Shown: positions 9,646-18,649, counted from the stretch's first letter. The stretch is 33,958 nucleotides of DNA from Myroides injenensis M09-0166 (GCF_000246945.1 NZ_BAEX01000032.1:1-33958); one strand, 5' to 3'. Notes: a model not told the origin generated them from the sequence alone. Numbers and translations are program-made.

Positions 9646-9677
9646 TTTATTCTGTGCAATTAACAAAAAAAAATAAA

Positions 9678-10055
9678 ATGAAGAAGTTGTTTTTAACAGT
9701 TTTTGCCTTTCTAGCTGTATTTTGTAGCATTTCTGCTCAAGAAATTAAAGGTAAAGAATTATTATCAAAAGAAGAATTTGAATTGGTAACATCGCAAAAT
9801 GGCATACAATTAGTTGATGTTAGGACATCTAAAGAATTTAAGGAGGGGACTATAGGTAAGGCTATTAATATTGATTTTCTTAGTGATGACTTTATAAAGC
9901 AGACGACTAATTTAAATAAACAAGAGCCTGTGTATATCTTTTGTAAATCTGGGAAGAGAAGTGCTGCTGCAAAAAAAGAACTATTGGAAAATGGTTTTAC
10001 TAAAGTAATTGAATTAGAAGGTGGTTATTCTGAATGGTTAAGTAAACAAAAGTAA
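9678..10055 (+). CDS. Exported single-domain rhodanese-like protein
   Basis: Single rhodanese domain (sulfurtransferase fold) behind a Sec signal peptide, MKKLFLTVFAFLAVFCSISA, so it is predicted to be periplasmic. The active loop is CKSGKRS with catalytic Cys89. Upstream are LVDVRTSKEF and, downstream, ELEGGYSEWL, both typical of the fold. I chose the ATG at 9678 because it gives a proper signal peptide. The frame stays open back to 9576, but that extension is hydrophilic before the signal peptide and overlaps the hemN start. The donor and acceptor of sulfur are unknown. It is divergent from hemN and shares its control region. Confidence 0.88.
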   Translation: MKKLFLTVFAFLAVFCSISAQEIKGKELLSKEEFELVTSQNGIQLVDVRTSKEFKEGTIGKAINIDFLSDDFIKQTTNLNKQEPVYIFCKSGKRSAAAKKELLENGFTKVIELEGGYSEWLSKQK

Positions 10056-10113
10056 TTATTTGTCATACCTTAAAGAATATCTAAGCTATTTATCATTTTT
10101 TTAAGATGTTTAA

Positions 10114-10145
10114 TTCGGTTTAACGTATAAAATTTTCTATTTTTG
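10114..10145 (+). promoter_or_regulatory. Probable promoter of the DUF4834 gene
   Basis: TATTTTTG (10138-10145) fits the -7 consensus, with TTCG 20 nt upstream as a one-mismatch -33. An SD-like AGGAAAG (10152-10158) follows a few bases before the ATG. Confidence 0.45.
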
Positions 10146-10161
10146 AAAAAAAGGAAAGATT

Positions 10162-10443
10162 ATGGATACAGCATCATTTGCAGGATTTTTAAAGACCTTA
10201 TGCATAATTATCGTTGCTTATTATGCATTTAAGTTTGCGATGCGCTACTTATTGCCATTAGTTGTATACAAAGTGGCTAAGAAAGCAGAGCACAATTTTC
10301 AACAAAGACAACAAAATTATTATCAACAGAATAATTCATATACATCAAATGACGTAAATACTTCTAAGGAAAACAATGAAGTTCCAAAGTCAACTAAGGT
10401 TGTAGGTGAATATATCGAATTTGAAGAAATTGAAGAAAAATAA
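10162..10443 (+). CDS. DUF4834-type small membrane-anchored protein
   Basis: 93-aa protein with one N-terminal hydrophobic helix (about residues 8-38), then a Gln/Asn/Tyr-rich linker (QQRQQNYYQQNN) and an acidic end (VGEYIEFEEIEEK). This layout and the position ahead of a YfhO gene are typical of the uncharacterised DUF4834 family of flavobacteria. The reading frame has an SD-like AGGAAAG at good spacing. It ends in two terminators, so it is probably its own unit rather than part of the yfhO operon. No catalytic motif is visible. Confidence 0.75.
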   Translation: MDTASFAGFLKTLCIIIVAYYAFKFAMRYLLPLVVYKVAKKAEHNFQQRQQNYYQQNNSYTSNDVNTSKENNEVPKSTKVVGEYIEFEEIEEK

Positions 10444-10470
10444 AGCACTCTTGTGAGTGCTTTATTTTTT
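10442..10470 (+). terminator. Intrinsic terminator 1 after the DUF4834 gene
   Basis: Perfect 9-bp stem AAAGCACTC/GAGTGCTTT with a TTGT loop, followed by a T-rich tract. It starts within the stop codon. Confidence 0.85.
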
Positions 10471-10480
10471 GCTTTATTTC

Positions 10481-10506
10481 AAGGATTTCTATTTTAGAAA
10501 TCCTTT
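10481..10506 (+). terminator. Intrinsic terminator 2 (tandem backup)
   Basis: Perfect 11-bp stem AAGGATTTCTA/TAGAAATCCTT with a TTT loop, ending in TTTT. It lies 10 nt beyond terminator 1. Confidence 0.65.
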
Positions 10507-10584
10507 TAAATTGGTCTATAGTATTTAAGTTTATTTGGTTAATTTAGCATCATTGTTTAAAATTAGAAACCGAAATTATAACTA

Positions 10585-13026
10585 ATGAATACTTATAAAA
10601 AGTTTTTACCACACTTACTGGTTCTAGTAGGTTTTATTCTTATTTCTTTATTGTATTTCTCACCTGTACTATCTGGTAAAGTAATTTACCAATCAGATAT
10701 CGTACAATATACAGGTATGGCTAAAGAGCAAATTGACTTTAGAGAAAAGACAGGTGAAGAGCCATATTGGACGAATAGTGCATTTGGGGGAATGCCTACT
10801 TATCAATTAGGGGCAAAATATCCTTATAATTTTATTAAAGATATAGACTCAGCATTGCGTTTTTTACCACGTCCGGCGGACTATTTATTTTTATATTTTA
10901 TCGGTTTTTATATTTTGCTAATGTCTTTGGGGGCTAAACCATTACGCTCTTTTTTTGGTGCATTAGCTTTTGGTTTTTCAACCTATCTAATTATTATTCT
11001 TGGAGTAGGTCATAATGCTAAAGCCCATGCAATAGCATACATGCCTATGGTTCTTGCTGGAGTGCTATTAGTATTTCGAAAGCATTATATAAAAGGAGGT
11101 ATTTTAACTGTTTTTGCTGCTGCTCTTGAGATAAGTGCAAACCACTTTCAAATGACTTATTACCTTTTATTATTGTTGATTATAGTCAGTATTTATTATA
11201 CAGTACAATATATCAAAACGAAAGACTTTAAAGGCTTAGGAATTGCTTATGCTATTTTAGTATTGGGTGGTATTTTAAGTATAGGGGCTAATGCTACTAA
11301 TTTATTAGCTACCTCAGAATACAGCAAATTTAGTACAAGGGGTAAGAATGAGTTAACTTTCAATCCAGATGGCACCTTTAACGCATCATCTTCAGCAATG
11401 AGCTATGATTATATCACTGAGTATAGTTATGGTCTTTTTGAGAGTTTAAATCTATTTGTACCTCGTTTAACTGGTGGAGCTAATAATGAACAGTTAGGTG
11501 AAACTTCTAATCTATATAAATTTATTACATCCATAGGAGCAAGTTCGCAAGAGGCTAAACAATTTACAGAACACGCACCAACATATTGGGGGGATCAGCC
11601 AATTGTCGCTGCACCTGCTTATATAGGGGCAATAGTATTCTTTCTTTTTGTTTTAGGTATTTTTAGTGAGCGTAGAAATGTAAAGTATATTTTAATTACT
11701 GGTGCTTTACTATCTCTTATGTTGTCTTGGGGTAAAAACTTCCCAATACTGACTAATTTGTTTATTAACTATGTTCCATTATATGATAAGTTTAGAGCCG
11801 TATCTTCTATACAAGTTATATTAGAAATGTGCGTGCCTGCATTAGCTATTTTAGGACTGTACTCTTATCACAAGCAAGGTGAACAACAGCAAATTAAATC
11901 TTTAAAATATGCCTCTATAATTACTGGAGGATTATTAGTATTCCTTTTTGCAATTAAAGGGACACTAAGTTTTAGCGGACTAAATGACGCATATTACCGC
12001 TCTGCTTATGGAGATATAGGACCTGGTTTTATCAAAGCATTAATTGAAGATCGCAAGGCAATGTACACTGCTGATTTATTGCGCAGTTTTATTCTTATCG
12101 GTTCATCAGCTTTAGTATTATACTTATCTACTAAGAAAAGATTGGCAACAACTTATGCTTTAGTAATTATTGGAATATTGATGGTTGGCGATTTAGTAAT
12201 GGTTGATCGTAGCTATGTGAATGATAGTAATTTCGTTACTGCTAACAAGATGACAGAGCCTTTTAGTATTACACCTGCAGATAAGACAATCTTAAATGAT
12301 TTAGAGCATTTTAGAGTTTATGATGTACAAGGTGGTTTTAATAGTGCTCGTGCTTCTTTCTTCCATCATTCATTAGGAGGATATCACGCAGCTAAACCTC
12401 GTCGAATGCAACAAATAGTTGATTATCAATTAAGTAAAAATAATATGGAAATATTAAACATGCTTAATGTCAAATATATTATTCAGAAAGATGAACAAGG
12501 TAATGACATTCCTTTGGTTAACAATAATATTAATGGTAATGCTTGGTTTGTTTCTAATGTAAAGAAAGTGAATTCTGCAGACGAAGAGATGCGAGCATTA
12601 GATAAGCTTAAAACGAAAGAAGAAGCTGTAGTGAATGTTACAAACTTCCCTGGTCTATCATTAAAGGATGAATATAATACTGAATCATCATATATTGATT
12701 TACAGAGTTATACACCAAATAAGCTAACGTATAGGTTTAATACAGATGAAGGAGGGTTAGCTGTGTTTTCAGAGGTTTATTACCCTAACGGATGGAAGGC
12801 TATAATAGATGACAAAGAACCTGTAGAAATAATTGCTGTTGACTATGTATTGCGCGGAGTTGTTCTACCACAAGGAGAGCATAAAATTACATTTACTTTT
12901 GAGCCAACGGTTATTACCACAGGAAGTAAAATTGCATTAGTAAGTTTTATCCTTATTATTTTAGTTAGTATAGGAGGAATTATTTATGCAGTAAAGCAAA
13001 ATAAAGGTAAAGAAGAAATGGAGTAA
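10585..13026 (+). CDS. YfhO-family large membrane protein
   Basis: 813-aa polytopic protein of the YfhO family (GT-C-like membrane fold). The N-terminal half has many hydrophobic helices with a long extracytoplasmic loop near residues 35-85 (YQSDIVQYTGMAKEQ ... SAFGGMPTYQ), a typical family segment. A soluble region at about 560-775 includes FSEVYYPNGWKAIID, also a family mark, and a final helix spans about 780-805. In Gram-positive bacteria YfhO proteins are implicated in glycosylation of cell-envelope polymers. In Bacteroidota the role is not established. Its last base is shared with the ATG of the next glycosyltransferase, so both belong to one envelope-glycan unit by context. Confidence 0.88.
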   Translation: MNTYKKFLPHLLVLVGFILISLLYFSPVLSGKVIYQSDIVQYTGMAKEQIDFREKTGEEPYWTNSAFGGMPTYQLGAKYPYNFIKDIDSALRFLPRPADYLFLYFIGFYILLMSLGAKPLRSFFGALAFGFSTYLIIILGVGHNAKAHAIAYMPMVLAGVLLVFRKHYIKGGILTVFAAALEISANHFQMTYYLLLLLIIVSIYYTVQYIKTKDFKGLGIAYAILVLGGILSIGANATNLLATSEYSKFSTRGKNELTFNPDGTFNASSSAMSYDYITEYSYGLFESLNLFVPRLTGGANNEQLGETSNLYKFITSIGASSQEAKQFTEHAPTYWGDQPIVAAPAYIGAIVFFLFVLGIFSERRNVKYILITGALLSLMLSWGKNFPILTNLFINYVPLYDKFRAVSSIQVILEMCVPALAILGLYSYHKQGEQQQIKSLKYASIITGGLLVFLFAIKGTLSFSGLNDAYYRSAYGDIGPGFIKALIEDRKAMYTADLLRSFILIGSSALVLYLSTKKRLATTYALVIIGILMVGDLVMVDRSYVNDSNFVTANKMTEPFSITPADKTILNDLEHFRVYDVQGGFNSARASFFHHSLGGYHAAKPRRMQQIVDYQLSKNNMEILNMLNVKYIIQKDEQGNDIPLVNNNINGNAWFVSNVKKVNSADEEMRALDKLKTKEEAVVNVTNFPGLSLKDEYNTESSYIDLQSYTPNKLTYRFNTDEGGLAVFSEVYYPNGWKAIIDDKEPVEIIAVDYVLRGVVLPQGEHKITFTFEPTVITTGSKIALVSFILIILVSIGGIIYAVKQNKGKEEME

Positions 13027-14315
13027 TGAAAGAAAAAGTTTTAATAATATCATATTATTGGCCACCTGCAGGCGGTCCAGGAGTACAGCGTTGGCTGAAA
13101 TTTGTGAAATATTTACCTGGGTTTGATATCGAACCTATAGTTTATATTCCTGAGAATCCAACCTATCCCTTAATTGATCACAATATCGCTGATGAAGTAG
13201 ATCAAGACATTGTTATAATAAAAAATAAGATAAAGGAGCCTTATCGATTTGCGAATGTACTTTCTAGTAAGAAGACTTCCAGCATGAGCGCAGGGATGAT
13301 TCCCAACAGTAGAAATCAGTCAAAATTAGAAAAACTATTGCTATGGGTAAGAGGCAATATGTTTATTCCTGATGCGCGAGTAGGATGGGTAGCTCCCTCA
13401 GTCGAATTTATTACTAATTACTTAAAGGCAAATCCAGACATTACTAAGGTAATAACTACTGGACCACCACATAGTATGCACTTAATTGGGTTAGAGCTTA
13501 AGAAAGCCTTATCTATTAAGTGGATTGCTGATTTCAGAGACCCATGGACTACGATAGGTTATCATAAAGAATTAAAATTATCGAAGAGAGCTGCAGAGGC
13601 TCACTTAAATTTTGAAAAAGAAGTTTTAAATCATGCTGATCATATTATAGTAACAAGTAAATCTACTAAAGAGGAATTTGCTACTAAAACAAATCAGCCT
13701 ATTTCTGTGGTTACTAATGGTTACGACACTACTAATGTTGGACCAGTCAAGTTAGATGAAAAGTTTACCCTATCACATATAGGATCCTTTTTATCTAATC
13801 GAAATCCACGTGTTTTGTGGAAAGCAATTAGCGAACTAAGAAAAGAGAATAAAGAGTTTAAAGATGCTTTTGAATTAAAACTAATAGGCAAGATTAGTAA
13901 AGACATCTTAGATACTATAAAAGAGTTCAAATTAGACAGTTGTACAACTAATATGGGGTATATCAGTCATAATGATTCTTTAATACAAATGAGAGCTTCC
14001 CAAGTGCTTTTATTAGTAGAGATTGATTCCGAGGATACAAAGGCTATTATACCGGGTAAAGTTTTTGAATATATGGCAGCTGAACGACCTATATTAGCAA
14101 TCGGACCGGAAGATTCAGATTTCTTTGAAATTATAAAGCAAACCAATACAGGTAAAATTGCATTATACAGTGAGAAGGAGAAGATTAGAGATATATTATT
14201 AGCTTATTTCGAACAGTACAAATCTAAAGATTTGAAAGTATACGGAATGGGGCTGCAATATTTCAGTAGAAAAAGGCTAACAGAAAAGTTAGCTGATATC
14301 ATTAAGAAAGTATAA
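13026..14315 (+). CDS. GT-B-fold glycosyltransferase (GT4-like)
   Basis: 429-aa cytosolic glycosyltransferase. The N-terminus KVLIISYYWPPAGGPGVQRWLKFVKYL is the glycine-rich acceptor-side start seen in GT4-type enzymes. KWIADFRDPW and a HADHIIVTSKSTKEEF stretch mark the interdomain region. The C-terminal donor domain has IPGKVFEYMAAERPILAIGP, where the conserved glutamate of the E-x7-E-like signature would lie. It overlaps the YfhO gene by one base (TAATGA), so the two are translationally coupled. Donor and acceptor are unknown; cell-surface glycan or glycolipid synthesis is likely. Confidence 0.88.
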   Translation: MKEKVLIISYYWPPAGGPGVQRWLKFVKYLPGFDIEPIVYIPENPTYPLIDHNIADEVDQDIVIIKNKIKEPYRFANVLSSKKTSSMSAGMIPNSRNQSKLEKLLLWVRGNMFIPDARVGWVAPSVEFITNYLKANPDITKVITTGPPHSMHLIGLELKKALSIKWIADFRDPWTTIGYHKELKLSKRAAEAHLNFEKEVLNHADHIIVTSKSTKEEFATKTNQPISVVTNGYDTTNVGPVKLDEKFTLSHIGSFLSNRNPRVLWKAISELRKENKEFKDAFELKLIGKISKDILDTIKEFKLDSCTTNMGYISHNDSLIQMRASQVLLLVEIDSEDTKAIIPGKVFEYMAAERPILAIGPEDSDFFEIIKQTNTGKIALYSEKEKIRDILLAYFEQYKSKDLKVYGMGLQYFSRKRLTEKLADIIKKV

Positions 14316-14321
14316 TATACA

Positions 14322-14360
14322 ATAAGAGGGATTTACAATTTTTGTAAAATCCCTCTTTTA
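14322..14360. terminator. Bidirectional terminator between glycosyltransferase gene and uvrA
   Basis: Inverted repeat AAGAGGGATTT ... AAATCCCTCTT with additional ACAA/TTGT pairing inside and T-rich flanks. It serves the two converging genes. Confidence 0.82.
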
Positions 14361-14365
14361 TTATT

Positions 14366-17176
14366 TTATAATTTATCTTTTAGATATTTACCAGTAAATG
14401 ATTTTTTATTCTTTACTATTTCCTCAGGAGTTCCTGTTGCTACAAGATTTCCTCCGTTTTCTCCACCTTCAGGACCTATGTCGATAATATAATCTGCACA
14501 TTTGATTAAGTCAAGATTATGTTCAATCACGATGATTGAATGGCCTTTGTCAATTAACGCCTCAAATGATTTTAGTAGTTTATTTATATCGTGAAAATGT
14601 AAACCTGTAGTTGGTTCGTCAAATATAAATAACATCTTTTCTCTCGTTGTACCAGCAAGTAGGAAAGAAGCTAGCTTAATCCTTTGAGCTTCTCCTCCTG
14701 AAAGAGTAGAAGAGGACTGACCTAATTGTACATAACCTAATCCTACGTCTTGTAATGTTTTTAATTTAGTTACAAGTTTGCTCTGATTGTGTTTACTGTA
14801 AAAATCTACAGCTTCATCAATAGTCATTGTTAAGACATCATCGATATTCTTCCCTTCGAAATTAACTTCTAAGATTTCTTTCTTAAATCGTTTACCATGA
14901 CAAGTCTCGCATTCTAGATGTACATCTGCCATAAACTGCATTTCTACAGTTACAGTACCTTCCCCTTTGCAGGTTTCACATCTACCACCTTCTACGTTAA
15001 AAGAGAAGTGTTTAGGTTGATATCCTCTTAATTTAGAAAGTTGTTGTTTAGAAAATATATCTCTAATATCATCATAGGCTTTTATGTAAGTTACTGGATT
15101 AGATCTAGAACTTTTACCTATAGGATTCTGATCCACATATTCTATTGCTTTAATTTGACTAAAGTCACCTTTTAGCTCAGTATATTGACCAGCTTTTTCA
15201 CTTACACCTGTTAATTTCTTTTGTACGGCAGGATATAGAATTTTCTTTACTAAAGTACTTTTTCCACTACCAGAAACACCAGTTATTACAGTGAGACATT
15301 CAAGAGGAAAGACAACATCGATATTTTTTAAATTATTCTCTCTAGCGCCTATAACCTCGATAGAACTTTTATAAGATCTACGTTTTTTAGGAACTTCTAT
15401 TTCTTTTTTACCATTGAGATATTGGGCAGTTAAAGAATCTGATTTAAGAATAGTATTGAAATCTCCCTGAGCTACTAACTCACCTCCATGCGCACCAGCT
15501 TCTGGACCTATATCGATAATCTGATCTGCAGCTTTCATGATATCTTCGTCATGCTCCACTACGATTACTGTATTACCTATTTTCTTTAATTCTACTAATA
15601 CATTGATTAGCTTCTCTGTATCTTTTGGATGAAGCCCAATACTAGGTTCATCTAATATATACATCGAACCCACTAAGCTACTACCTAATGAAGTAGCAAG
15701 GTTAATTCGTTGAGATTCTCCCCCTGATAAAGAAGAAGAATTACGGTTGAGCGTCAGATAACCTAATCCTACGTTATTTAGAAACTCTAATCTATTATTA
15801 ATTTCTAATAGAAGTCTATTAGCAACTTTTTCATCATATTTATTTAAAACGAGTTGTGAGAAAAACTTTTGCAGATGTATAATAGGCATATCTACTAAAT
15901 CAGAGATTGTTTTATCTCCTACTAATACATAATTTGCTTCTTTTCTTAAACGTTTTCCTTTACAAGTAGGACATTTAGTTTTTCCTCTATACCGAGATAA
16001 TAACACTCTATTTTGGATTTTGTAATTCTTTTCTTCTAACTCTTTAAAGAAGTCATTCAATCCAGTAAAATACTCATTGCCTTCCCACAATAAGGCTTTT
16101 TGCTCGTCACTTAATTCAAAAAAAGGTTTGTGTATAGGAAAATCAAATTTATAAGCATTATTCACTAGTTGATCTCTATACCAGCTCATTGATTCTCCAC
16201 GCCATGCAAATATGGCATTTTCATAAATCGACAGCCCCGTATTTGGAACTACTAATTCTTCATCTATTCCAATAATATTACCATATCCGTCACAAGAGGG
16301 GCAGGCTCCATAAGGATTATTAAAGCTAAATAAATGAATATTAGGCTCTAAAAACTGAATTCCATCAAGCTCAAATTTATTGCTAAAATACGTTTGTTTA
16401 TTACTTTTTAAGTCTTGGATAATACAGACACCTTTTCCTTCAAAAAAAGCAGTTTCTACTGAATCCCCTAATCGATTATAGAATTCATCATCATCTTTAA
16501 TTACAAGGCGATCAATTATTAATAGTATGCTATCTTCCTTTAAAGCATTAATTTGCTCTTCTGAATACTCATTCAGAAAAGAATCTAATCGCGTTGTCTT
16601 ATTATCGACTAATATTCTAGCATATCCTTGTTGCAATAATATATTAAGATATTCACTCATTATTCTTCCATCTTCCAGGACAATAGGAGCGAGTAGTAGC
16701 CACTTAGAATCAAGTTCTAATGTTTTAATAAACTCTATAACATCAGTAACGGTATCTTTTTTTACTTCTTGATGCGAAATTGGAGAGAAAGTCCTACCTA
16801 TACGAGCGTATAATAGTTTCATATAATCATAAATCTCCGTAGATGTACCCACAGTCGATCTAGCATTAGTAGTATTAACCTTCTGTTCAATGGCTATTGC
16901 AGGAGCAATTCCTTTGATATATTCAACTTTTGGTTTATCAATTCTTCCCAAAAATTGTCTAGCATAAGATGAAAGACTTTCTACATATCGTCTTTGACCT
17001 TCTGCATATAATGTATCAAATGCTAAACTAGATTTACCCGAACCAGATAATCCAGTGATGACAACTAGCTCATTTCTTGGTATTACAACACTTAAGTCTT
17101 TAAGATTGTGCAATTGTGCACCTTTGATAATTATATTTTTTTTGGGATCTATTTTAGAGTAATCAATTTTATTCAT
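14366..17176 (-). CDS. uvrA: Excinuclease ABC subunit A (UvrA)
   Basis: Damage-sensing ATPase of nucleotide excision repair that loads UvrB. It has two ABC modules: Walker A GLSGSGKS at 42-49 and GVSGSGKS in the C-terminal half, with signatures LSGGESQR and LSGGEAQR. The UvrB-binding and insertion domains are present, so it is a full-length class I UvrA (936 aa; E. coli 940). The main zinc module is intact (CETCKGEGT ... CETCHGKRF). In the first zinc module only the second pair, CPSC, is seen; the position of the first CxxC reads FELDGIQF. The gene is monocistronic with its own -7 box. Confidence 0.96.
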   Translation of the reverse strand: MNKIDYSKIDPKKNIIIKGAQLHNLKDLSVVIPRNELVVITGLSGSGKSSLAFDTLYAEGQRRYVESLSSYARQFLGRIDKPKVEYIKGIAPAIAIEQKVNTTNARSTVGTSTEIYDYMKLLYARIGRTFSPISHQEVKKDTVTDVIEFIKTLELDSKWLLLAPIVLEDGRIMSEYLNILLQQGYARILVDNKTTRLDSFLNEYSEEQINALKEDSILLIIDRLVIKDDDEFYNRLGDSVETAFFEGKGVCIIQDLKSNKQTYFSNKFELDGIQFLEPNIHLFSFNNPYGACPSCDGYGNIIGIDEELVVPNTGLSIYENAIFAWRGESMSWYRDQLVNNAYKFDFPIHKPFFELSDEQKALLWEGNEYFTGLNDFFKELEEKNYKIQNRVLLSRYRGKTKCPTCKGKRLRKEANYVLVGDKTISDLVDMPIIHLQKFFSQLVLNKYDEKVANRLLLEINNRLEFLNNVGLGYLTLNRNSSSLSGGESQRINLATSLGSSLVGSMYILDEPSIGLHPKDTEKLINVLVELKKIGNTVIVVEHDEDIMKAADQIIDIGPEAGAHGGELVAQGDFNTILKSDSLTAQYLNGKKEIEVPKKRRSYKSSIEVIGARENNLKNIDVVFPLECLTVITGVSGSGKSTLVKKILYPAVQKKLTGVSEKAGQYTELKGDFSQIKAIEYVDQNPIGKSSRSNPVTYIKAYDDIRDIFSKQQLSKLRGYQPKHFSFNVEGGRCETCKGEGTVTVEMQFMADVHLECETCHGKRFKKEILEVNFEGKNIDDVLTMTIDEAVDFYSKHNQSKLVTKLKTLQDVGLGYVQLGQSSSTLSGGEAQRIKLASFLLAGTTREKMLFIFDEPTTGLHFHDINKLLKSFEALIDKGHSIIVIEHNLDLIKCADYIIDIGPEGGENGGNLVATGTPEEIVKNKKSFTGKYLKDKL

Positions 17177-17193
17177 AACTAGCTAAAAAGTTG

Positions 17194-17216
17194 AAGATAC
17201 AAAGATAATGTATCTT
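17194..17216. promoter_or_regulatory. uvrA promoter -7 box within a dyad
   Basis: On the minus strand TATCTTTG (17207-17200) is a good -7 box 24 nt ahead of the uvrA ATG. It is embedded in an inverted repeat with 7-nt arms AAGATAC and GTATCTT separated by 9 nt. No clear -33 TTG was found. The dyad could be an operator, but no regulator is identified. Confidence 0.45.
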
Positions 17217-17358
17217 TTCGTTTTATCGTCTAGAGCTAGCAGAGATTAATGAACTAAGCATCATAATTTGCTAAATCCTATCGCAAAACAAAATATAGTA
17301 TTAATGCTAATTACCTACAAAAAGAAGAATGCTATAATAAAAAAAGATTACTTATAAA

Positions 17359-17668
17359 TCTTACGATTTTCTATATTCATCAGGAGAAACTCCTACGTAT
17401 TTTTTAAAGAAGCGATAAAAATAAGAATTATCCTTAAAGCTAAGTTTATATGCTACTTCGCTAGCTGATAGATTAGTATTTACTAAAAGTCTTTTGCTTT
17501 CTAATAAAATTCTTCTTACGATTTTCTATATTCATCAGGAGAAACTCCTACGTATTTTTTAAAGAAGCGAGAAAAATAAGAATTATCCTTAAAGCTAAGT
17601 TTATACGCTACTTCGCTAGCTGATAGATTAGTATTTACTAAAAGTCTTTTGCTTTCTAATAAAATTCT
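17359..17668 (-). repeat. Perfectly abutting 155-bp tandem duplication of the araC-like gene 3' end
   Basis: Copy 1 is 17359-17513 and copy 2 is 17514-17668, with 153 of 155 bases identical. Copy 2 is the in-gene C-terminus of the AraC regulator, including the stop codon; copy 1 lies directly downstream. The differences are T17416/G17571 (Tyr versus Ser in SYF-S/Y-RFF) and T17451/C17606 (silent, Ala). Confidence 0.97.
17362..17513 (-). pseudogene. Orphan duplicate of the AraC HTH C-terminus
   Basis: The downstream repeat copy keeps about 49 intact codons matching the end of the AraC protein (from RILLESKRLL to DEYRKS and a stop). It has no start codon. The 155-bp period is not a multiple of three, so the copy is out of frame with the gene as well as behind its stop codon. 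It is almost surely untranslated. It encodes a Tyr where the functional gene has Ser in the second helix-turn-helix. Confidence 0.8.
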
Positions 17669-18385
17669 ATTTCTAATCATCTCACCAGCAGACTGACCTT
17701 TTACTTTTTGGCATACAGCATTTAAGTAATTAGGTGTTACATAAAGTAATTCACCATATTCTTTAGGAAATCTTAACTCGTAGAAATGCTTTTCTATTAG
17801 ATGTTCAAACTGTTTTACGAGATTTGAAGGTTGTAATTGTTTGTATGAAAAACTATTTTCTTCTTCTATTTGTTTTTTGCATAGAAGGAATAGCTCTAAT
17901 AGATATACACGTACAAGATTGTAATCACAATGATCTAATAATTGAACCTCATAAGTAATTTTATCAAAGATATTAGAGATAGTAGAGTAGTAGTTACCTA
18001 CATTTATTAATGAAGAATTAGTACCTGATTTAAAAAATGGCAATTCATCTATAAATCGCTCATCTACTAAAAAAGAAGAAAAGAAATCTTGTTTAAAATT
18101 AACCAGTATCCCCTGCGTAGAATCATTGAAATCCCATTTGTGAATTTGCCCAGGAGATAAAAAGTAAATATCTCCCTTTCTAACATCATAATTCTCGTAA
18201 TCAATTAAATGTATTCCATCCCCACTAGTTATGAAAAGAACCTGATAAAATAGATGCTTATGAGCATGAGAAACCATATTATTTCTCAATGAAATTATTC
18301 GCTGTAAATCAAAAATAACACAATCTTGAATGATATTATCTTGATTTAGTAAATCACAACTATTAAAACGAGGTATTTTTTTCAT
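17516..18385 (-). CDS. AraC-family transcriptional regulator
   Basis: 289-aa regulator with an N-terminal cupin-like sensing domain and a C-terminal AraC/XylS double helix-turn-helix. The cupin part shows SHAHKHLFYQVLFITSGDG and KGDIYFLSPGQIHKW. The second HTH reads ASEVAYKLSFKDNSYFSRFFKKYVG followed by SPDEYRKS, the classic end of the family. The target and ligand are not evident, because both neighbours are unrelated (uvrA and a gene-free region). Its 3' end is duplicated in tandem downstream. The 5' flank is extremely AT-rich with no clear promoter on this strand. Confidence 0.92.
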   Translation of the reverse strand: MKKIPRFNSCDLLNQDNIIQDCVIFDLQRIISLRNNMVSHAHKHLFYQVLFITSGDGIHLIDYENYDVRKGDIYFLSPGQIHKWDFNDSTQGILVNFKQDFFSSFLVDERFIDELPFFKSGTNSSLINVGNYYSTISNIFDKITYEVQLLDHCDYNLVRVYLLELFLLCKKQIEEENSFSYKQLQPSNLVKQFEHLIEKHFYELRFPKEYGELLYVTPNYLNAVCQKVKGQSAGEMIRNRILLESKRLLVNTNLSASEVAYKLSFKDNSYFSRFFKKYVGVSPDEYRKS

Positions 18386-18624
18386 ACTTATGTAAGGTGT
18401 TTTAAATATATTATATTTAATTATTACACATATAATTATATTATTATAAAATTACTTATTTTAATCATATAATAATAATTGTTTTAACATTTTTATTTTT
18501 TTGTTAATTTTTAGTTTTTTATTATTTAAATTATTTTATTAATAGTGTTATTTAGTTTTAAATATGGCTTAATTGTGGTAGATTGTTGAATTAAATACAT
18601 CAATAATCTGTTATTGATATTGAA

Positions 18625-18649
18625 AAAATATACTTTATAAGTATATTTT
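18625..18649. repeat. Perfect AT-rich dyad
   Basis: Arms AAAATATACTT and AAGTATATTTT flank TAT, an 11-bp perfect inverted repeat. A partial copy (TATACT-ATAAGT) follows at about 18653-18664. It could be an operator or just composition-driven. Confidence 0.6.

Noticed and set aside
9576-9677. Upstream extension of the rhodanese frame
   Set aside because: It would put 34 residues before a clear signal peptide and overlap the hemN start. The ATG at 9678 explains the protein better.
16527-16772. 81-codon plus-strand frame inside uvrA
   Set aside because: Antisense to conserved UvrA coding sequence, with no support of its own.
17359-17513. Second AraC-like gene
   Set aside because: Only the last 49 codons are present, without a start codon, directly behind another stop. 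It is a repeat copy.
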